This document shows, in pieces, positions 1 to 8,881 of a DNA stretch of 64,000 nt. The DNA is taken from positions 1 through 64,000 of the forward strand of contig CAYUPL010000003.1 of the NCBI GenBank assembly GCA_964446655.1, given 5' to 3'. Under the pieces are notes generated by a model that was not told the DNA's origin, did no database searches, and saw nothing but the letters and a program-made list of their open reading frames with translations. The stretch's first letter is position 1. The number at the start of each line of letters is the position of its first letter. The stretch is from Desulfopila_A sp964446655. Lineage in GTDB: Bacteria; Desulfobacterota; Desulfobulbia; Desulfobulbales; Desulfocapsaceae. The position numbers and the translations under genes were made by a program.

Positions 1-845
1 AGATTACTGCCAGAACAAAATGCATCATCCCTGTTCATATGCTCGGTTCAGCGGCTAGGATTGAGGAAATTGCTGCCCTGGCTCGGGAATATAGCATCCC
101 GGTGCTGGAAGATACGGCCCAGGCCGCTGGTGCTAAACTGAATGGTAAGTCTCTCGGAACATTTGGAAAATGCGGAACATTTTCTTTTGATTCGGTCAAA
201 ACCATGACCACCGGTGAGGGTGGTATGATCATAACTGATGACCGGCAATTATGGCGTAATATGTCTGAATACCATGATCATGGCCATGATCATATCCCTA
301 ACCCCGGAACTCGTGGCGGTGAAGGGAGAAACTTCATTGGTTTCAACTACAGAATGATGGAATTGCAAGGTGCCATTGGCATCGCGCAATTGGCAAAACT
401 GGATTTTATGGTTGAACAGCAGAAAAAGCATAAAGAAAGAATAAAGGAAGCCGTCTCCTCAATTCCAGGCGTCTCTTTTCGCATAATACCCGATGAAACT
501 GGAGATTCAGCAACATTCATTGCCTTTCTTCTCGGCGATAAAGAGCAATGTGACAAAGTAAATCACCATCTGCAAGAAAAGGGTGCCGGTGCTATCAATT
601 TTTCTGAGAATACCTGGCATTTTTACCCGCGGTGGGAGCACCTTATGGCGGGATCTACCTTGACATCGTCCGGCTGGCCCTTTAAAACCGAGCAGGGCAA
701 AAGAAGGGTGCTTTATAGTCCTGAACACTTGCCACAATCGGCATCCATAATGGAACGTATGCTGGTGTATCCCATACCTGTAAAAATGGAAGAGGAACGA
801 ATGAGCCTGGTGTGCAATGCACTGCGATCAGCAGCAATACTCTAG
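1..845 (+). CDS. DegT/DnrJ/EryC1/StrS-family PLP aminotransferase, 5' end outside the window
   Basis: The reading frame is open from base 3 and enters the window mid-protein, so the N-terminal part is missing. About 280 residues are visible. The family transfers an amino group to keto-sugars or related substrates, using PLP. The visible part begins with the TKCIIPVHMLG segment that matches the conserved T-K-A-I-I-P-V-H stretch of the family. It continues with VLEDTAQAAGA (the PLP-contacting Asp) and the SVKTMTTGEGG motif, whose Lys is the expected Schiff-base residue. The substrate cannot be told, because no sugar-pathway neighbours are visible. A strong terminator follows directly. Confidence 0.9.
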   Translation, partial: ITARTKCIIPVHMLGSAARIEEIAALAREYSIPVLEDTAQAAGAKLNGKSLGTFGKCGTFSFDSVKTMTTGEGGMIITDDRQLWRNMSEYHDHGHDHIPNPGTRGGEGRNFIGFNYRMMELQGAIGIAQLAKLDFMVEQQKKHKERIKEAVSSIPGVSFRIIPDETGDSATFIAFLLGDKEQCDKVNHHLQEKGAGAINFSENTWHFYPRWEHLMAGSTLTSSGWPFKTEQGKRRVLYSPEHLPQSASIMERMLVYPIPVKMEEERMSLVCNALRSAAIL

Positions 846-851
846 AGAAAT

Positions 852-907
852 AGTCTGGTGTTAAAAGGGTATACAGAACATTGCCGCCAAACACCAGACT
901 TTTTTTT
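852..907 (+). terminator. Rho-independent terminator after the DegT aminotransferase gene
   Basis: A perfect 11-bp inverted repeat (852-862 with 890-900, loop 27 nt) is followed by seven T at 901-907. It lies 7 nt after the stop codon of the upstream gene. Confidence 0.85.
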
Positions 908-947
908 GCGGCTATCTCCTACATTGTAGATCTGACGAGAATTATTT

Positions 948-1355
948 TTATCTGCTTTCCAGTTCTGCTAGAGACGTGTCGCCTTGTTGTGCTCTTTTGT
1001 AGAATTTGTGGGAGCCGAAGGTGTTAACGTACTCAAATTCTGAAGCCCAGAAAGGATCAATCTCATCGAGATGATAATAGGTTGAACCTGAAGTAAGATC
1101 GTGGGTTTGCAAGGCAACATAAACAGAGTGCATACACCTGAAAAAGGCTTGCGGGTCGTCGGGAATGTATGATTCCTTCTGGAATGTCCAGGAGAACTGA
1201 TAAGGTTGACGAACGATCTCTTGGATGGTCTTGTTGAGTTGCTCGGCCCGATTCAATGTTACATGAACCACGGCAACCTGACCGATTTGAGGTTCTGATC
1301 GAGCCTCATGATATACATTTAATGTTAACCATAATAGTCCTTCTAAAACGGTCAT
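948..1355 (-). CDS. SleB-like cell wall hydrolase (Hydrolase_2 family)
   Basis: A 135-residue protein made of essentially one domain of the cell-wall hydrolase/SleB type. The N-terminal TLNVYHEARSEP segment holds the family's conserved Glu-Ala-Arg, followed by VAVVHVTLNRA and a YQFSW motif, all typical of these peptidoglycan amidases or lytic enzymes. There is no signal peptide or membrane segment, so cytoplasmic-side or phage-like delivery cannot be excluded. The ATG at 1355 is preferred over an in-frame GTG six bases upstream because AGAGG sits about 5 nt before the ATG. The gene stands alone, downstream of miaB on the same strand. Confidence 0.75.
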   Translation of the reverse strand: MTVLEGLLWLTLNVYHEARSEPQIGQVAVVHVTLNRAEQLNKTIQEIVRQPYQFSWTFQKESYIPDDPQAFFRCMHSVYVALQTHDLTSGSTYYHLDEIDPFWASEFEYVNTFGSHKFYKRAQQGDTSLAELESR

Positions 1356-1464
1356 GTTCACCTCTTTTTAATGGCCGTAGAGTATTCAATTGTGTGACCT
1401 CTGGTGTTCAGTTAAGTAGTGCAACGTACTTATACTTTAGCAATCAGTGATTCGTTTGTCCAAT

Positions 1465-1481
1465 TGGAATGGCCGTGCCAA
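1465..1481 (-). promoter_or_regulatory. Candidate sigma-54 promoter upstream of the SleB-like gene
   Basis: On the minus strand the sequence TTGGCACG-GCCA-TTCCA matches the -24 element of sigma-54 promoters perfectly and has one mismatch in the -12 element (TTCC for TTGC). It lies about 110 nt before the start of the SleB-like gene. No enhancer site was identified. Confidence 0.35.
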
Positions 1482-1529
1482 AAACATAGTGGCTTATACT
1501 GCGGGATTATAGAGTAGAAAACTTGATTT

Positions 1530-2894
1530 TCAGAAAAGAGAGGGGTGGGGGACCAATTTGCCCTTGAGGGAGTGTTGCCCTGCCTGAGTAATTTCGACAT
1601 CAACGAATTTTCCCGGCAGTAATGTTAAAGTAGTTTCGATGTGCACAACATGATTTGTCGCCGCTCTACATTGATATCCCTTAGCTCTACCAACCTCAAC
1701 CATTACTTCAACTATTCTTCCTATATGTTTGCTGTTATTTTCTAAACTTATTTCGTTCTGCCGTTTTTGGAAGAGTGCCAATCGAGCTGATTTCTCGTCT
1801 TCGTCCACTTTGCCGGGCAGGTTAATGGAAGCTGTTCCCGGTCGATCGGAATATTTGAATGAAAATGAAGCATCAAATCGAACCGTTTCGAGAAGGGTCA
1901 TGGTTTTTTGGAAATCATCCTGCTCTTCTCCAGGAAAACCTACAATTATATCTGTTGTCAGGGCTATACCGTGGCAGTAGGCTCGCAAAGAATCGACCAG
2001 CTCTAAATATTTGTTGATAGAATATTTGCGATTCATCATCTTCAATACGCGATCGGAGCCAGACTGTACAGGAAGATGAAATTGGGGGCAAAGCTTCGGA
2101 ATGTCACGGAAACATTTCATTAAATCTTCAGACAAATCCTTAGGATTTGAAGTGGTAAATCGCAATCTTTTTAATTTATCAATTTTAGAAACTTCCTGAA
2201 GCAATTGATGAAAAGTGAAAGGGGAACCATCCTGACTTACCTGATTGGTTTTACCGTATGAATTGACATTTTGACCCAGGAGCGTAATTTCTACGACTCC
2301 AGAATCAACTAATACATTAATTTCATCTATTATATCTTCGTATTTACGAGAAACTTCTCTCCCACGAGTATACGGCACGACACAGTAGGTGCAATAGTTG
2401 TTGCATCCCTGCATAATGGTGACAAACCTACTGAAATCTTGATCCTGTTTTTGAACGGTTGCTTGCGCTGCAACTTCCGGGATAAATCGTGGAATAACAT
2501 AGCTGTCCGATAGATCAGTTACTGTTTTGCCGGAATACGTTGAATTTCGTTGGAGAAGGGTAGGAATCTGGTAGATGTGTTGTGTTCCGACAACAAGATC
2601 CACATGAGGCATACGCTCAATCATTTTTTTCCCTTCCTGTTGCGCCACACATCCGGCAACGCAAATTTTCAAATCAGGCCTTTTTATTTTTATTTTTCTC
2701 AGGTAGCCCAGCATACTCATGACTTTTTGTTCTGCCTTGGCACGAATAGAGCACGTGTTGAGAATGATAAGATCTGCAGAACCAATCTCCATTGTTTCGA
2801 TATAGTTATATTGACTGAGAGATTGAGCGATGATTTCTGAATCACGTTCATTCATCTGGCATCCAAACGTCTTTATATAAAAGGATATGGTCAT
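1530..2894 (-). CDS. miaB: tRNA-2-methylthio-N6-dimethylallyladenosine synthase MiaB
   Basis: A radical-SAM methylthiotransferase that adds the 2-methylthio group to i6A37 of tRNAs. The N-terminal UPF0004 domain carries three cluster cysteines (TFGCQMN near residue 12, NTCSIRAKA near 48, AGCVAQQEG near 82). The radical-SAM motif CNNYCTYC lies near residue 165, and a TRAM domain forms the C-terminus. The length (454 aa) is normal. The ATG at 2894 gives the usual N-terminus (MTISFYIKTFGCQMN); an in-frame GTG lies 12 nt upstream. The miaA gene, which makes its substrate, lies in the same gene run at 6756-7697. Confidence 0.96.
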   Translation of the reverse strand: MTISFYIKTFGCQMNERDSEIIAQSLSQYNYIETMEIGSADLIILNTCSIRAKAEQKVMSMLGYLRKIKIKRPDLKICVAGCVAQQEGKKMIERMPHVDLVVGTQHIYQIPTLLQRNSTYSGKTVTDLSDSYVIPRFIPEVAAQATVQKQDQDFSRFVTIMQGCNNYCTYCVVPYTRGREVSRKYEDIIDEINVLVDSGVVEITLLGQNVNSYGKTNQVSQDGSPFTFHQLLQEVSKIDKLKRLRFTTSNPKDLSEDLMKCFRDIPKLCPQFHLPVQSGSDRVLKMMNRKYSINKYLELVDSLRAYCHGIALTTDIIVGFPGEEQDDFQKTMTLLETVRFDASFSFKYSDRPGTASINLPGKVDEDEKSARLALFQKRQNEISLENNSKHIGRIVEVMVEVGRAKGYQCRAATNHVVHIETTLTLLPGKFVDVEITQAGQHSLKGKLVPHPSLF

Positions 2895-2920
2895 AGGGGG
2901 GAACACTTTTGAAGAGTTTT

Positions 2921-3127
2921 CTAGCGATATGGATTAAGACTATCAGCAATAGAAGCAAGAAGTGCAAAGAGATTTATTTTTTGCTCTTCAGGGTAGCGGA
3001 TCAAGACAATGTCTTTACGTATTCCGGAACTGGATAAAAGAGCGAGACCGTCATACCCTTCAAGGATGAATTTAAGATAATAAAATTTATCCGTTCGAAT
3101 CTGCAAATAGAGATTGTTTAATTGCAT
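2921..3127 (-). CDS. Small DUF4911-like protein
   Basis: A 68-residue protein of unknown function. The segment YYLKFILEGYDGLALLSS and the closing hydrophobic helix resemble DUF4911, a short family I recall next to miaB in Desulfobacterota. I chose the ATG at 3127, which has AAGAAGG just upstream. An in-frame TTG overlapping the purB stop would add five residues. It lies between purB and miaB and is probably co-transcribed with both. Confidence 0.6.
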   Translation of the reverse strand: MQLNNLYLQIRTDKFYYLKFILEGYDGLALLSSSGIRKDIVLIRYPEEQKINLFALLASIADSLNPYR

Positions 3128-3138
3128 AGCCTTCTTTT

Positions 3139-4584
3139 TCAAACCTTCAGGGATGCATCAATTGAACCAATACAATCTTTATTCATTTCCAACAGAGGGT
3201 CGACAATCTCTTGTAAATAGTCATCAACCTGTTGCGATGCACGACCAGTGAAGCTGTTGTAATCGGAAATAATACGTTCCAGTTCCAAAAGCGTGAAAGG
3301 AATTTCCGGATCCTCCGCCAATCTTTCCAGCAGGTCGTTGGCAGAGCCTTCTTGTTTGACTTGTTGCCCCGCAGCAAGAGAGTGTTCCTTGACAATCTCG
3401 TGCATATCCTGCCGACTTTTTCCTTTTGCTACGGCTGCCATAAGAATTTTTTCCGTCGCCATAAATGGTATCTCAGCCCGAAGATGCCTTTCAATTTGTT
3501 TTGGATATACAACCATATTAGACGTTATATTGATAAATAACTTTAAAATTGCATCACTCAATAAAAAGGCCTGCGGAATGTCCATTCTCCGAATAGCCGA
3601 ATCATCAAGAGTCCGCTCAAACCACTGGTTCGCGAAAGTTGCCATGAAATTAGCCGGCAACCCCATAAGTTTACGACATAATCCCGTCATACGTTCAGAT
3701 CGCATCGGATTGCGTTTATACGCCATGGCGGAAGAGCCGGTTTGATTAGCCGCAAAAGGTTCTTCCTGCATTTTCAGGTTTGAAAGAAGACGCAGATCTA
3801 CCGCAAACTTGTGAGCCGAAGTTGCTATTCCGGCGAGCGTTTCTATCAATTTACAATCAAGTTTTCTGGTATATGTCTGGCCGGTTACCTTGAAAACAGT
3901 GGCAAATCCAAGTTTTTCGGAAACGAGATCATCCAACCTGCGAACTTTATCGTGGTCTCCATTAAAGAGCTCCAGAAAGGTTGCCTGAGTGCCGACGGTG
4001 CCCTTGGCTCCTCGTGCATGAATGTGTGTTAGAAAGTGGTCAATGTATTCGAGGTCAAGAACAAGATCTTGTATATACAAGGTGTTCCGCTTCCCAACGG
4101 TAGTTGGCTGTGCGGGTTGATAATGTGTGAATCCCAAAGTGGCAAGATCTTTATAGCGTGCTGAAAATTCAGATAAGTTTTTAATAACCTGAAGAAGGGC
4201 CTGGCGAATGAGATGCATGGCTTCTTTCTGAATGATGAGATCGGTATTGCATACTACAAATTGCGAAGTTGCACCCAGATGGATTATTTTCTCAGCCTTT
4301 GGACATTTTTGTCCGTATTCAAAAACATGGGCCATCACATCGTGGCGGATCTCTTTTTCTTTTCGGGCGGCAAGGTCGTAATCAATATTGTTTTGATTTT
4401 CTCTCATCTGCTGGATCATTTCCGCATCTATGATGGAGTCAAGGCCAAGTTCAAGTTGGGCTTCTGCTAAAGCAATCCAGCATTTTCGCCACGTTGTGAA
4501 CTTGAATTCATCAGAAAAGAGATATTGCATTTCGACACTGGTATAGCGGCCGACCAGAGGTTCTTGATACGTTTTACGATCCAT
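3139..4584 (-). CDS. purB: Adenylosuccinate lyase, eukaryote-like type
   Basis: Catalyses two beta-elimination steps: SAICAR to AICAR and adenylosuccinate to AMP. It has the fumarase/aspartase superfamily signature GSSAMAYKRNPMRSE with the flexible-loop catalytic Ser, and HLGATS further upstream. At 481 aa it is longer than the about 430-aa B. subtilis type. Many stretches (RHDVMAHV, GFTHYQPAQPTTVGKR, QWFERTLDDSA, VVYPKQIERHLR) read like human ADSL. The ATG at 4584 has GGAG six bases upstream and is preferred to an ATG 18 nt earlier. The gene is first in the run purB-DUF4911-miaB. Confidence 0.95.
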   Translation of the reverse strand: MDRKTYQEPLVGRYTSVEMQYLFSDEFKFTTWRKCWIALAEAQLELGLDSIIDAEMIQQMRENQNNIDYDLAARKEKEIRHDVMAHVFEYGQKCPKAEKIIHLGATSQFVVCNTDLIIQKEAMHLIRQALLQVIKNLSEFSARYKDLATLGFTHYQPAQPTTVGKRNTLYIQDLVLDLEYIDHFLTHIHARGAKGTVGTQATFLELFNGDHDKVRRLDDLVSEKLGFATVFKVTGQTYTRKLDCKLIETLAGIATSAHKFAVDLRLLSNLKMQEEPFAANQTGSSAMAYKRNPMRSERMTGLCRKLMGLPANFMATFANQWFERTLDDSAIRRMDIPQAFLLSDAILKLFINITSNMVVYPKQIERHLRAEIPFMATEKILMAAVAKGKSRQDMHEIVKEHSLAAGQQVKQEGSANDLLERLAEDPEIPFTLLELERIISDYNSFTGRASQQVDDYLQEIVDPLLEMNKDCIGSIDASLKV

Positions 4585-4959
4585 TTTTTCTCCAATCAAC
4601 ATTAAGCATAAATTCTATCTTATTGTATCAAAAAGCAATTATTTGTGTGGCGAGTTATGACGTGTCTTTGTTGAGACTACGGAATCCGACTTATCCAGAA
4701 CGTTCCATTACCATTTTTTCAGAAAAAGAGAAACTGTAAAAGCTTTCACTCAAGCCGACATTACCAACCATAACCATATGTCGCATAATATATATTATGT
4801 ATAGTTTAGCTTTGGTCTGTAAAAACAACAAAGTAAGCGTTTCTCTTGGAAAAACCTTGTGACTGGTTATTCTTTTGCCAGTTTTTTGTACCGGCTCTCC
4901 AGGGATCCCAAATCTTTTTCAATCGCAATTTGCTGTTCAGGAGATAGCCACCTCTTCCG
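4585..4959. other. Intergenic stretch between recJ and purB
   Basis: The 375 bp between two minus-strand genes. The recJ-proximal end holds 30 more codons in the recJ frame after the recJ stop, ending at a TAA at 4867-4869 (see findings). A short inverted repeat (ACTGG/CCAGT) followed by T6 on the plus strand lies at about 4862-4887. The remainder, including the purB promoter region, is AT-rich and I see no gene in it. Confidence 0.6.
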
Positions 4960-6720
4960 TTAGACGTTGAAAATGTCTACAAGATGAGCTTGCCATTTTT
5001 CTGCATTTTTATATCTGGAAATGGCGATAGAATAAAGAAGAGTGAATGTTGCGGAATTTTTTAAAAGATTCTCATACTCTCCAAAGCGGAAGGCTATGCA
5101 TTTCGTGTTTTCAAATTTTCCACGTTTATTGAATGAAAGATGATCGCCCGTATGGCCAATTTTCCTGATATCCTGTAAAGTTACATTTTTGTCAGCAAAA
5201 ATCGGCTTTTTATTTCCCATGCCAAAGGGTTCCAGCAGATGCATTTGCGCGGCAGTTTCCGGTGCCAGGGCCTGTTCTAATTCCAACTCCAGATCAACAC
5301 AGTCGGGTTCCAACTGAACTTGCTCGGCCAGAGCAGAGATATTTTCGACAAAGCAAGCTTTGAACAAAGCAAGATCTTTTTCATATAGGGTTATACCGGC
5401 GGCCATGGGATGACCTCCGTAATGGATAAGGTATTCACCACATTTTGATAAAATATCATAAATATTTATACCGGGAACAGATCGGCATGATCCCTTCAGT
5501 ACCCTGCCATGCTTTCTATCGTCCGTTTCCGTCACTAAAATAATCGGCACTTTGCATTTTTCACAGAGTTGAGAAGCTACTATGCCGAGAATTCCGACTG
5601 AATCATCGATTCTTGCTATAAAGCATTTATCACGTTTATATATATCTCTATCTAGTATATTTAAAGTATATTCTAAGCAATCTCGGCAGAGGCTCTTGCG
5701 TTTATCGTTATGCAGCGTTAGTTTCCTGGCAAGCTTACCTGCTACGTTGTCTTCTGTTGCTATTAAAAGTTTTACCGCCAGGGAGGCTTCTGCCAACCGC
5801 CCTGCCGCATTAATTTTTGGTGCCAGTTGAAATGCAATATCTTCTGCGGTAATTTGGGAAGATCGCACGTCGCACTCTTGCAATAATGCTTTGATACCGA
5901 TACTGGGCACCGAATTTATCACTTCGAAACCGGCTTTGACAAGAATTCGGTTGTTTCCCTGCAGTGCAACCATATCTGCAATTGTGCCTATGGCAACGAG
6001 ATCCAACAACTGTTTTAAATTGGGAATGGCAATTGAATTGCCGGAAAAGTAGCCGGTTTCTTTAAGAAAAGACCGTAACCCAATGGTCAGGTAAAAGGCT
6101 ATACCGACACCGGAGATATCTTTTGCTTTAAAATTACATCCTGGTTGCTTGGGATTTATGACGGCATCCGCATCCATCACCCCACCCTCACCGGGTTCGT
6201 GATGGTCCGTAACAATCACCTTATATCCGATTGATTTTGCATAGAGTATTTCATCATTGTTGGAAATACCGCAATCAACGGTTATCAGAAGGGGGTGAGG
6301 ATTTTTTTGCACCAGCCTTTGTAAATTACGGCTATTGAGTCCATAGCCATCGTCAAATCGATTGGGAATAAACCATGCCACGTCTTTACACAACATCCTG
6401 AAAAAACGTACTAATACGGCCGTGGCGGTTACCCCGTCAACATCGTAGTCTCCCCAAATGATGATGTTTTGATTTTCTTGTAATGCCGCTAAAACAATTT
6501 CACAGGATTCCAACATTCCTTTCATTAAAAATGGATTCTCCAGATCATGCAGTGTCGGATGCAAAAAGCGTCGCAACTCTTCCCTGTCTTGTATGCTGCG
6601 ATTGAAGAGAATCTTGATGATTTCGGGGACAACCCCGAATTCTTCCGCCAGCTTTTTTTCTTTCTCTGTTGCTATATAGGGAAGAGGAAGTTTCCAGTAT
6701 CGTGAGGTGATTGATTTCAT
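4960..6720 (-). CDS. recJ: Single-stranded-DNA-specific exonuclease RecJ
   Basis: A 5'-3' single-strand exonuclease used in recombination and mismatch repair. DHH-phosphoesterase motifs are clear: DYDVDGVTATAVL (motif I, metal-binding Asp), TVDCGISN, and TDHHEPG (motif III). DHHA1-like and OB-fold regions follow. The ATG at 6720 gives 586 residues and begins 35 nt after the miaA stop. An upstream-extended frame would overlap miaA and is unlikely. In-frame coding-like sequence continues past the stop (see findings). Confidence 0.93.
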   Translation of the reverse strand: MKSITSRYWKLPLPYIATEKEKKLAEEFGVVPEIIKILFNRSIQDREELRRFLHPTLHDLENPFLMKGMLESCEIVLAALQENQNIIIWGDYDVDGVTATAVLVRFFRMLCKDVAWFIPNRFDDGYGLNSRNLQRLVQKNPHPLLITVDCGISNNDEILYAKSIGYKVIVTDHHEPGEGGVMDADAVINPKQPGCNFKAKDISGVGIAFYLTIGLRSFLKETGYFSGNSIAIPNLKQLLDLVAIGTIADMVALQGNNRILVKAGFEVINSVPSIGIKALLQECDVRSSQITAEDIAFQLAPKINAAGRLAEASLAVKLLIATEDNVAGKLARKLTLHNDKRKSLCRDCLEYTLNILDRDIYKRDKCFIARIDDSVGILGIVASQLCEKCKVPIILVTETDDRKHGRVLKGSCRSVPGINIYDILSKCGEYLIHYGGHPMAAGITLYEKDLALFKACFVENISALAEQVQLEPDCVDLELELEQALAPETAAQMHLLEPFGMGNKKPIFADKNVTLQDIRKIGHTGDHLSFNKRGKFENTKCIAFRFGEYENLLKNSATFTLLYSIAISRYKNAEKWQAHLVDIFNV

Positions 6721-6755
6721 ATGTTGAAAAAAGAAGCAGAATTGCGGTGTTTCTT

Positions 6756-7697
6756 TTAACCGGTGAATTCTTTGATTCGCTGTTGGATCTGCGTGGAGGA
6801 GGAGACAGGGAACCATTCTATCTCCATTTTTCTAAACCAGGTATGCTGGCGTTTGGCATACCGTCGGGTGTCTCTGGCCAGCAAATCCTCAGTTTCTGTA
6901 AGGGGTACAGCGTTAAGAATATGGTCAAGCATATGACGGTAGCCGATTGCCTGCATCGGTTTTAATGTCGGAGCGTACCCTTTTGCCAGTAAGACTTCTA
7001 CCTCCTCTCGTAGTCCCTGGCGGAGCATTTGTGAGGAGCGGTCGTTGATGCGCCTGTAGAGCGTTTTCCTATCACAGGTCAAGCCAAGCTGGAGAATATT
7101 TGTAAATCTGCCTGCCGCCCTTTGCTTTGCCTGATCAAGGATATGATTACTCCAGCTTTTCCCTGTCCCACAAAAAACTTCTAAGGCTCTAAGGATTCGA
7201 TGTGTGTCGTTTGCATGAATTTTATCTGCGCCATCACGATCAACTAATGAGAGTTCTTCATGTAGTTTCGAGATTCCTTCTGCTTGCAGTTTTTGTTGTA
7301 GGCGGTGGCGAATCTCCGGATGAGATCCTCCCATTTCAAAAAGCCCTTCTGTGAGTGCGCGAAGGTATAACCCGGTTCCTCCCGTCAACAACGGAATTTT
7401 ACCCTTTTGGTGAATTGTATTTATAGCTGCAAGAGCGTCATCAACATAACGGCCGGCGTTATATTCCTCGTCCGGATCTACCATATCAAGGAGATGGTGA
7501 GGTATTCCGGCCCTCTCTTCTCTTGAAACCTTGGCAGTTCCTATATCCATATAGCGATAAACCTGCATGGAGTCTAAGCTGACTATCTCACAGGAGAACG
7601 TTTCGGCAATTGACAAACTGAGTTCAGTCTTCCCTATTGCAGTCGGCCCAACAAGAACAATTACCGGCATACTAATGGGAAAAAAATGTCGGGTCAT
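6756..7697 (-). CDS. miaA: tRNA dimethylallyltransferase MiaA
   Basis: Transfers the dimethylallyl group to A37 of tRNAs that read UNN codons, making i6A, the substrate for MiaB. The P-loop GPTAIGKTE lies near residue 20, followed by SLDSMQVYRYMDIGTAK and the TGGTGLYLRAL motif. The length (313 aa) is normal. The start ATG follows the stop of the upstream HhH gene within 2 nt, so the two are probably translationally coupled. Confidence 0.95.
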   Translation of the reverse strand: MTRHFFPISMPVIVLVGPTAIGKTELSLSIAETFSCEIVSLDSMQVYRYMDIGTAKVSREERAGIPHHLLDMVDPDEEYNAGRYVDDALAAINTIHQKGKIPLLTGGTGLYLRALTEGLFEMGGSHPEIRHRLQQKLQAEGISKLHEELSLVDRDGADKIHANDTHRILRALEVFCGTGKSWSNHILDQAKQRAAGRFTNILQLGLTCDRKTLYRRINDRSSQMLRQGLREEVEVLLAKGYAPTLKPMQAIGYRHMLDHILNAVPLTETEDLLARDTRRYAKRQHTWFRKMEIEWFPVSSSTQIQQRIKEFTG

Positions 7698-7698
7698 T

Positions 7699-8136
7699 TT
7701 ACTCAAAGCTCAGGTATTCTTGCAGGGTAAGCAGTTTTTTTTCGCCTATACCTTTTATGGCCAATAACTCATCTGCTGTAGAGAAATTTCCACGACTCTT
7801 TTTTTGCAAAAGGATTTTTTCTGCAATTTTCGGACCGATGCCGGGAATCGTGATAAGCATATTAAACTCCGCTAAATTTACAGGCGTTTTTTCGAAAAAT
7901 AGGGGCGCATATTCTGCGGGAACGCTATTATTATCAAGATCTCTAAAAGAAATCTCAGCTTCATTTAATACGACAAGCTCGGTTCCGTTCCAGGATAATA
8001 TACAGACTGGACTTTTTTGGTGTCTAAAAAGTCTGTCTTGCAAAGTTTGCCACGAAGCGGTTAAGAGAAGAGCCAAACCAAAACAGACCAAAGTAATAAG
8101 TTTGTATGGCATCATGTCAGCAGCGTTTTTTTCCAT
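7699..8136 (-). CDS. ComEA-like helix-hairpin-helix protein, membrane-anchored
   Basis: A 145-residue protein with one N-terminal membrane segment (about residues 12-28, LITLVCFGLALLLTASW). After an undefined middle, a C-terminal double helix-hairpin-helix domain of ComEA type contains IPGIGPKIAEKI and IKGIGEKKLLTL. The topology suggests an extracytoplasmic DNA-binding domain, as in competence proteins. No other competence genes are nearby. It is first in the run with miaA and recJ. Confidence 0.75.
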   Translation of the reverse strand: MEKNAADMMPYKLITLVCFGLALLLTASWQTLQDRLFRHQKSPVCILSWNGTELVVLNEAEISFRDLDNNSVPAEYAPLFFEKTPVNLAEFNMLITIPGIGPKIAEKILLQKKSRGNFSTADELLAIKGIGEKKLLTLQEYLSFE

Positions 8137-8251
8137 GAATTCTTAGTCCGAACAGTGCGGTAGTTATGCCGAACTGACTGATAATTAAACGTAAAGCAAA
8201 AAAAACACAGTTCCTGTTTATGGTATGGTTACAAAAAAGTCTATTTTTTCA

Positions 8252-8280
8252 TTGTCGTAACTTCTTTTCACCGGTATAAA
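8252..8280 (+). promoter_or_regulatory. Sigma-70-type promoter for trmL
   Basis: TTGTCG (8252-8257) and TATAAA (8275-8280) are separated by exactly 17 nt and lie about 40 nt before the trmL start. Confidence 0.5.
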
Positions 8281-8320
8281 TCTCTACTTTTTAGCACACT
8301 ACGAGGAGAAGCGCACTCAA

Positions 8321-8791
8321 ATGACAACAGAAAAAATTTTTAATGTTGTTCTGGTGGAACCGGAAATCCCGCCAAATACAGGATCAATAGCCAGGCTTTG
8401 CGGAGCAACCGACACTTTTCTGCATCTCGTTCATCCTTTAGGATTCTCAACCGATGATAAACATTTGAAAAGAGCCGGTCTGGATTACTGGAAACATGTG
8501 CAAATAGTTCATTGGCCCAGCCTGGATGAGTTTTTAGCAGCACAACAGGAACAAAAACTTTACTTTTTTTCTACAAAAGCAGCACAACCATATACTGAAC
8601 CACACTACAAATCCGGTGATTTTTTGATATTTGGAAAAGAAACTCAGGGATTACCAAAAGAAATACTTCGTCTTTACCAGGAAAGAAGTTATACATTGCC
8701 TATGACGAATCCCAATATCAGGAGCCTCAACCTCGCCATGACGGTTGGGATAGTTCTATATGAAGCGCTTCGTCAACAACTGTACCAATAG
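8321..8791 (+). CDS. trmL: tRNA (cytidine/uridine-34-2'-O)-methyltransferase TrmL
   Basis: A SpoU/SPOUT-class methyltransferase for the wobble base of tRNA-Leu. The N-terminus VLVEPEIPPNTGSIARL and the C-terminal knot segments FGKETQGLP and IRSLNLAMTVGIVLYEAL are diagnostic, and 156 aa is the normal length. GAGGAG lies about 12 nt before the ATG. It is divergent from the HhH/miaA/recJ run and followed by serC. Confidence 0.94.
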   Translation: MTTEKIFNVVLVEPEIPPNTGSIARLCGATDTFLHLVHPLGFSTDDKHLKRAGLDYWKHVQIVHWPSLDEFLAAQQEQKLYFFSTKAAQPYTEPHYKSGDFLIFGKETQGLPKEILRLYQERSYTLPMTNPNIRSLNLAMTVGIVLYEALRQQLYQ

Positions 8792-8881
8792 AGGCTGAGA
8801 AGCTTTCCTGTCGATACAAGTACATCCTTACGAATACATGTATAAAGAATATAAAGAATACCCATCAAGGAGGACCTGCCC

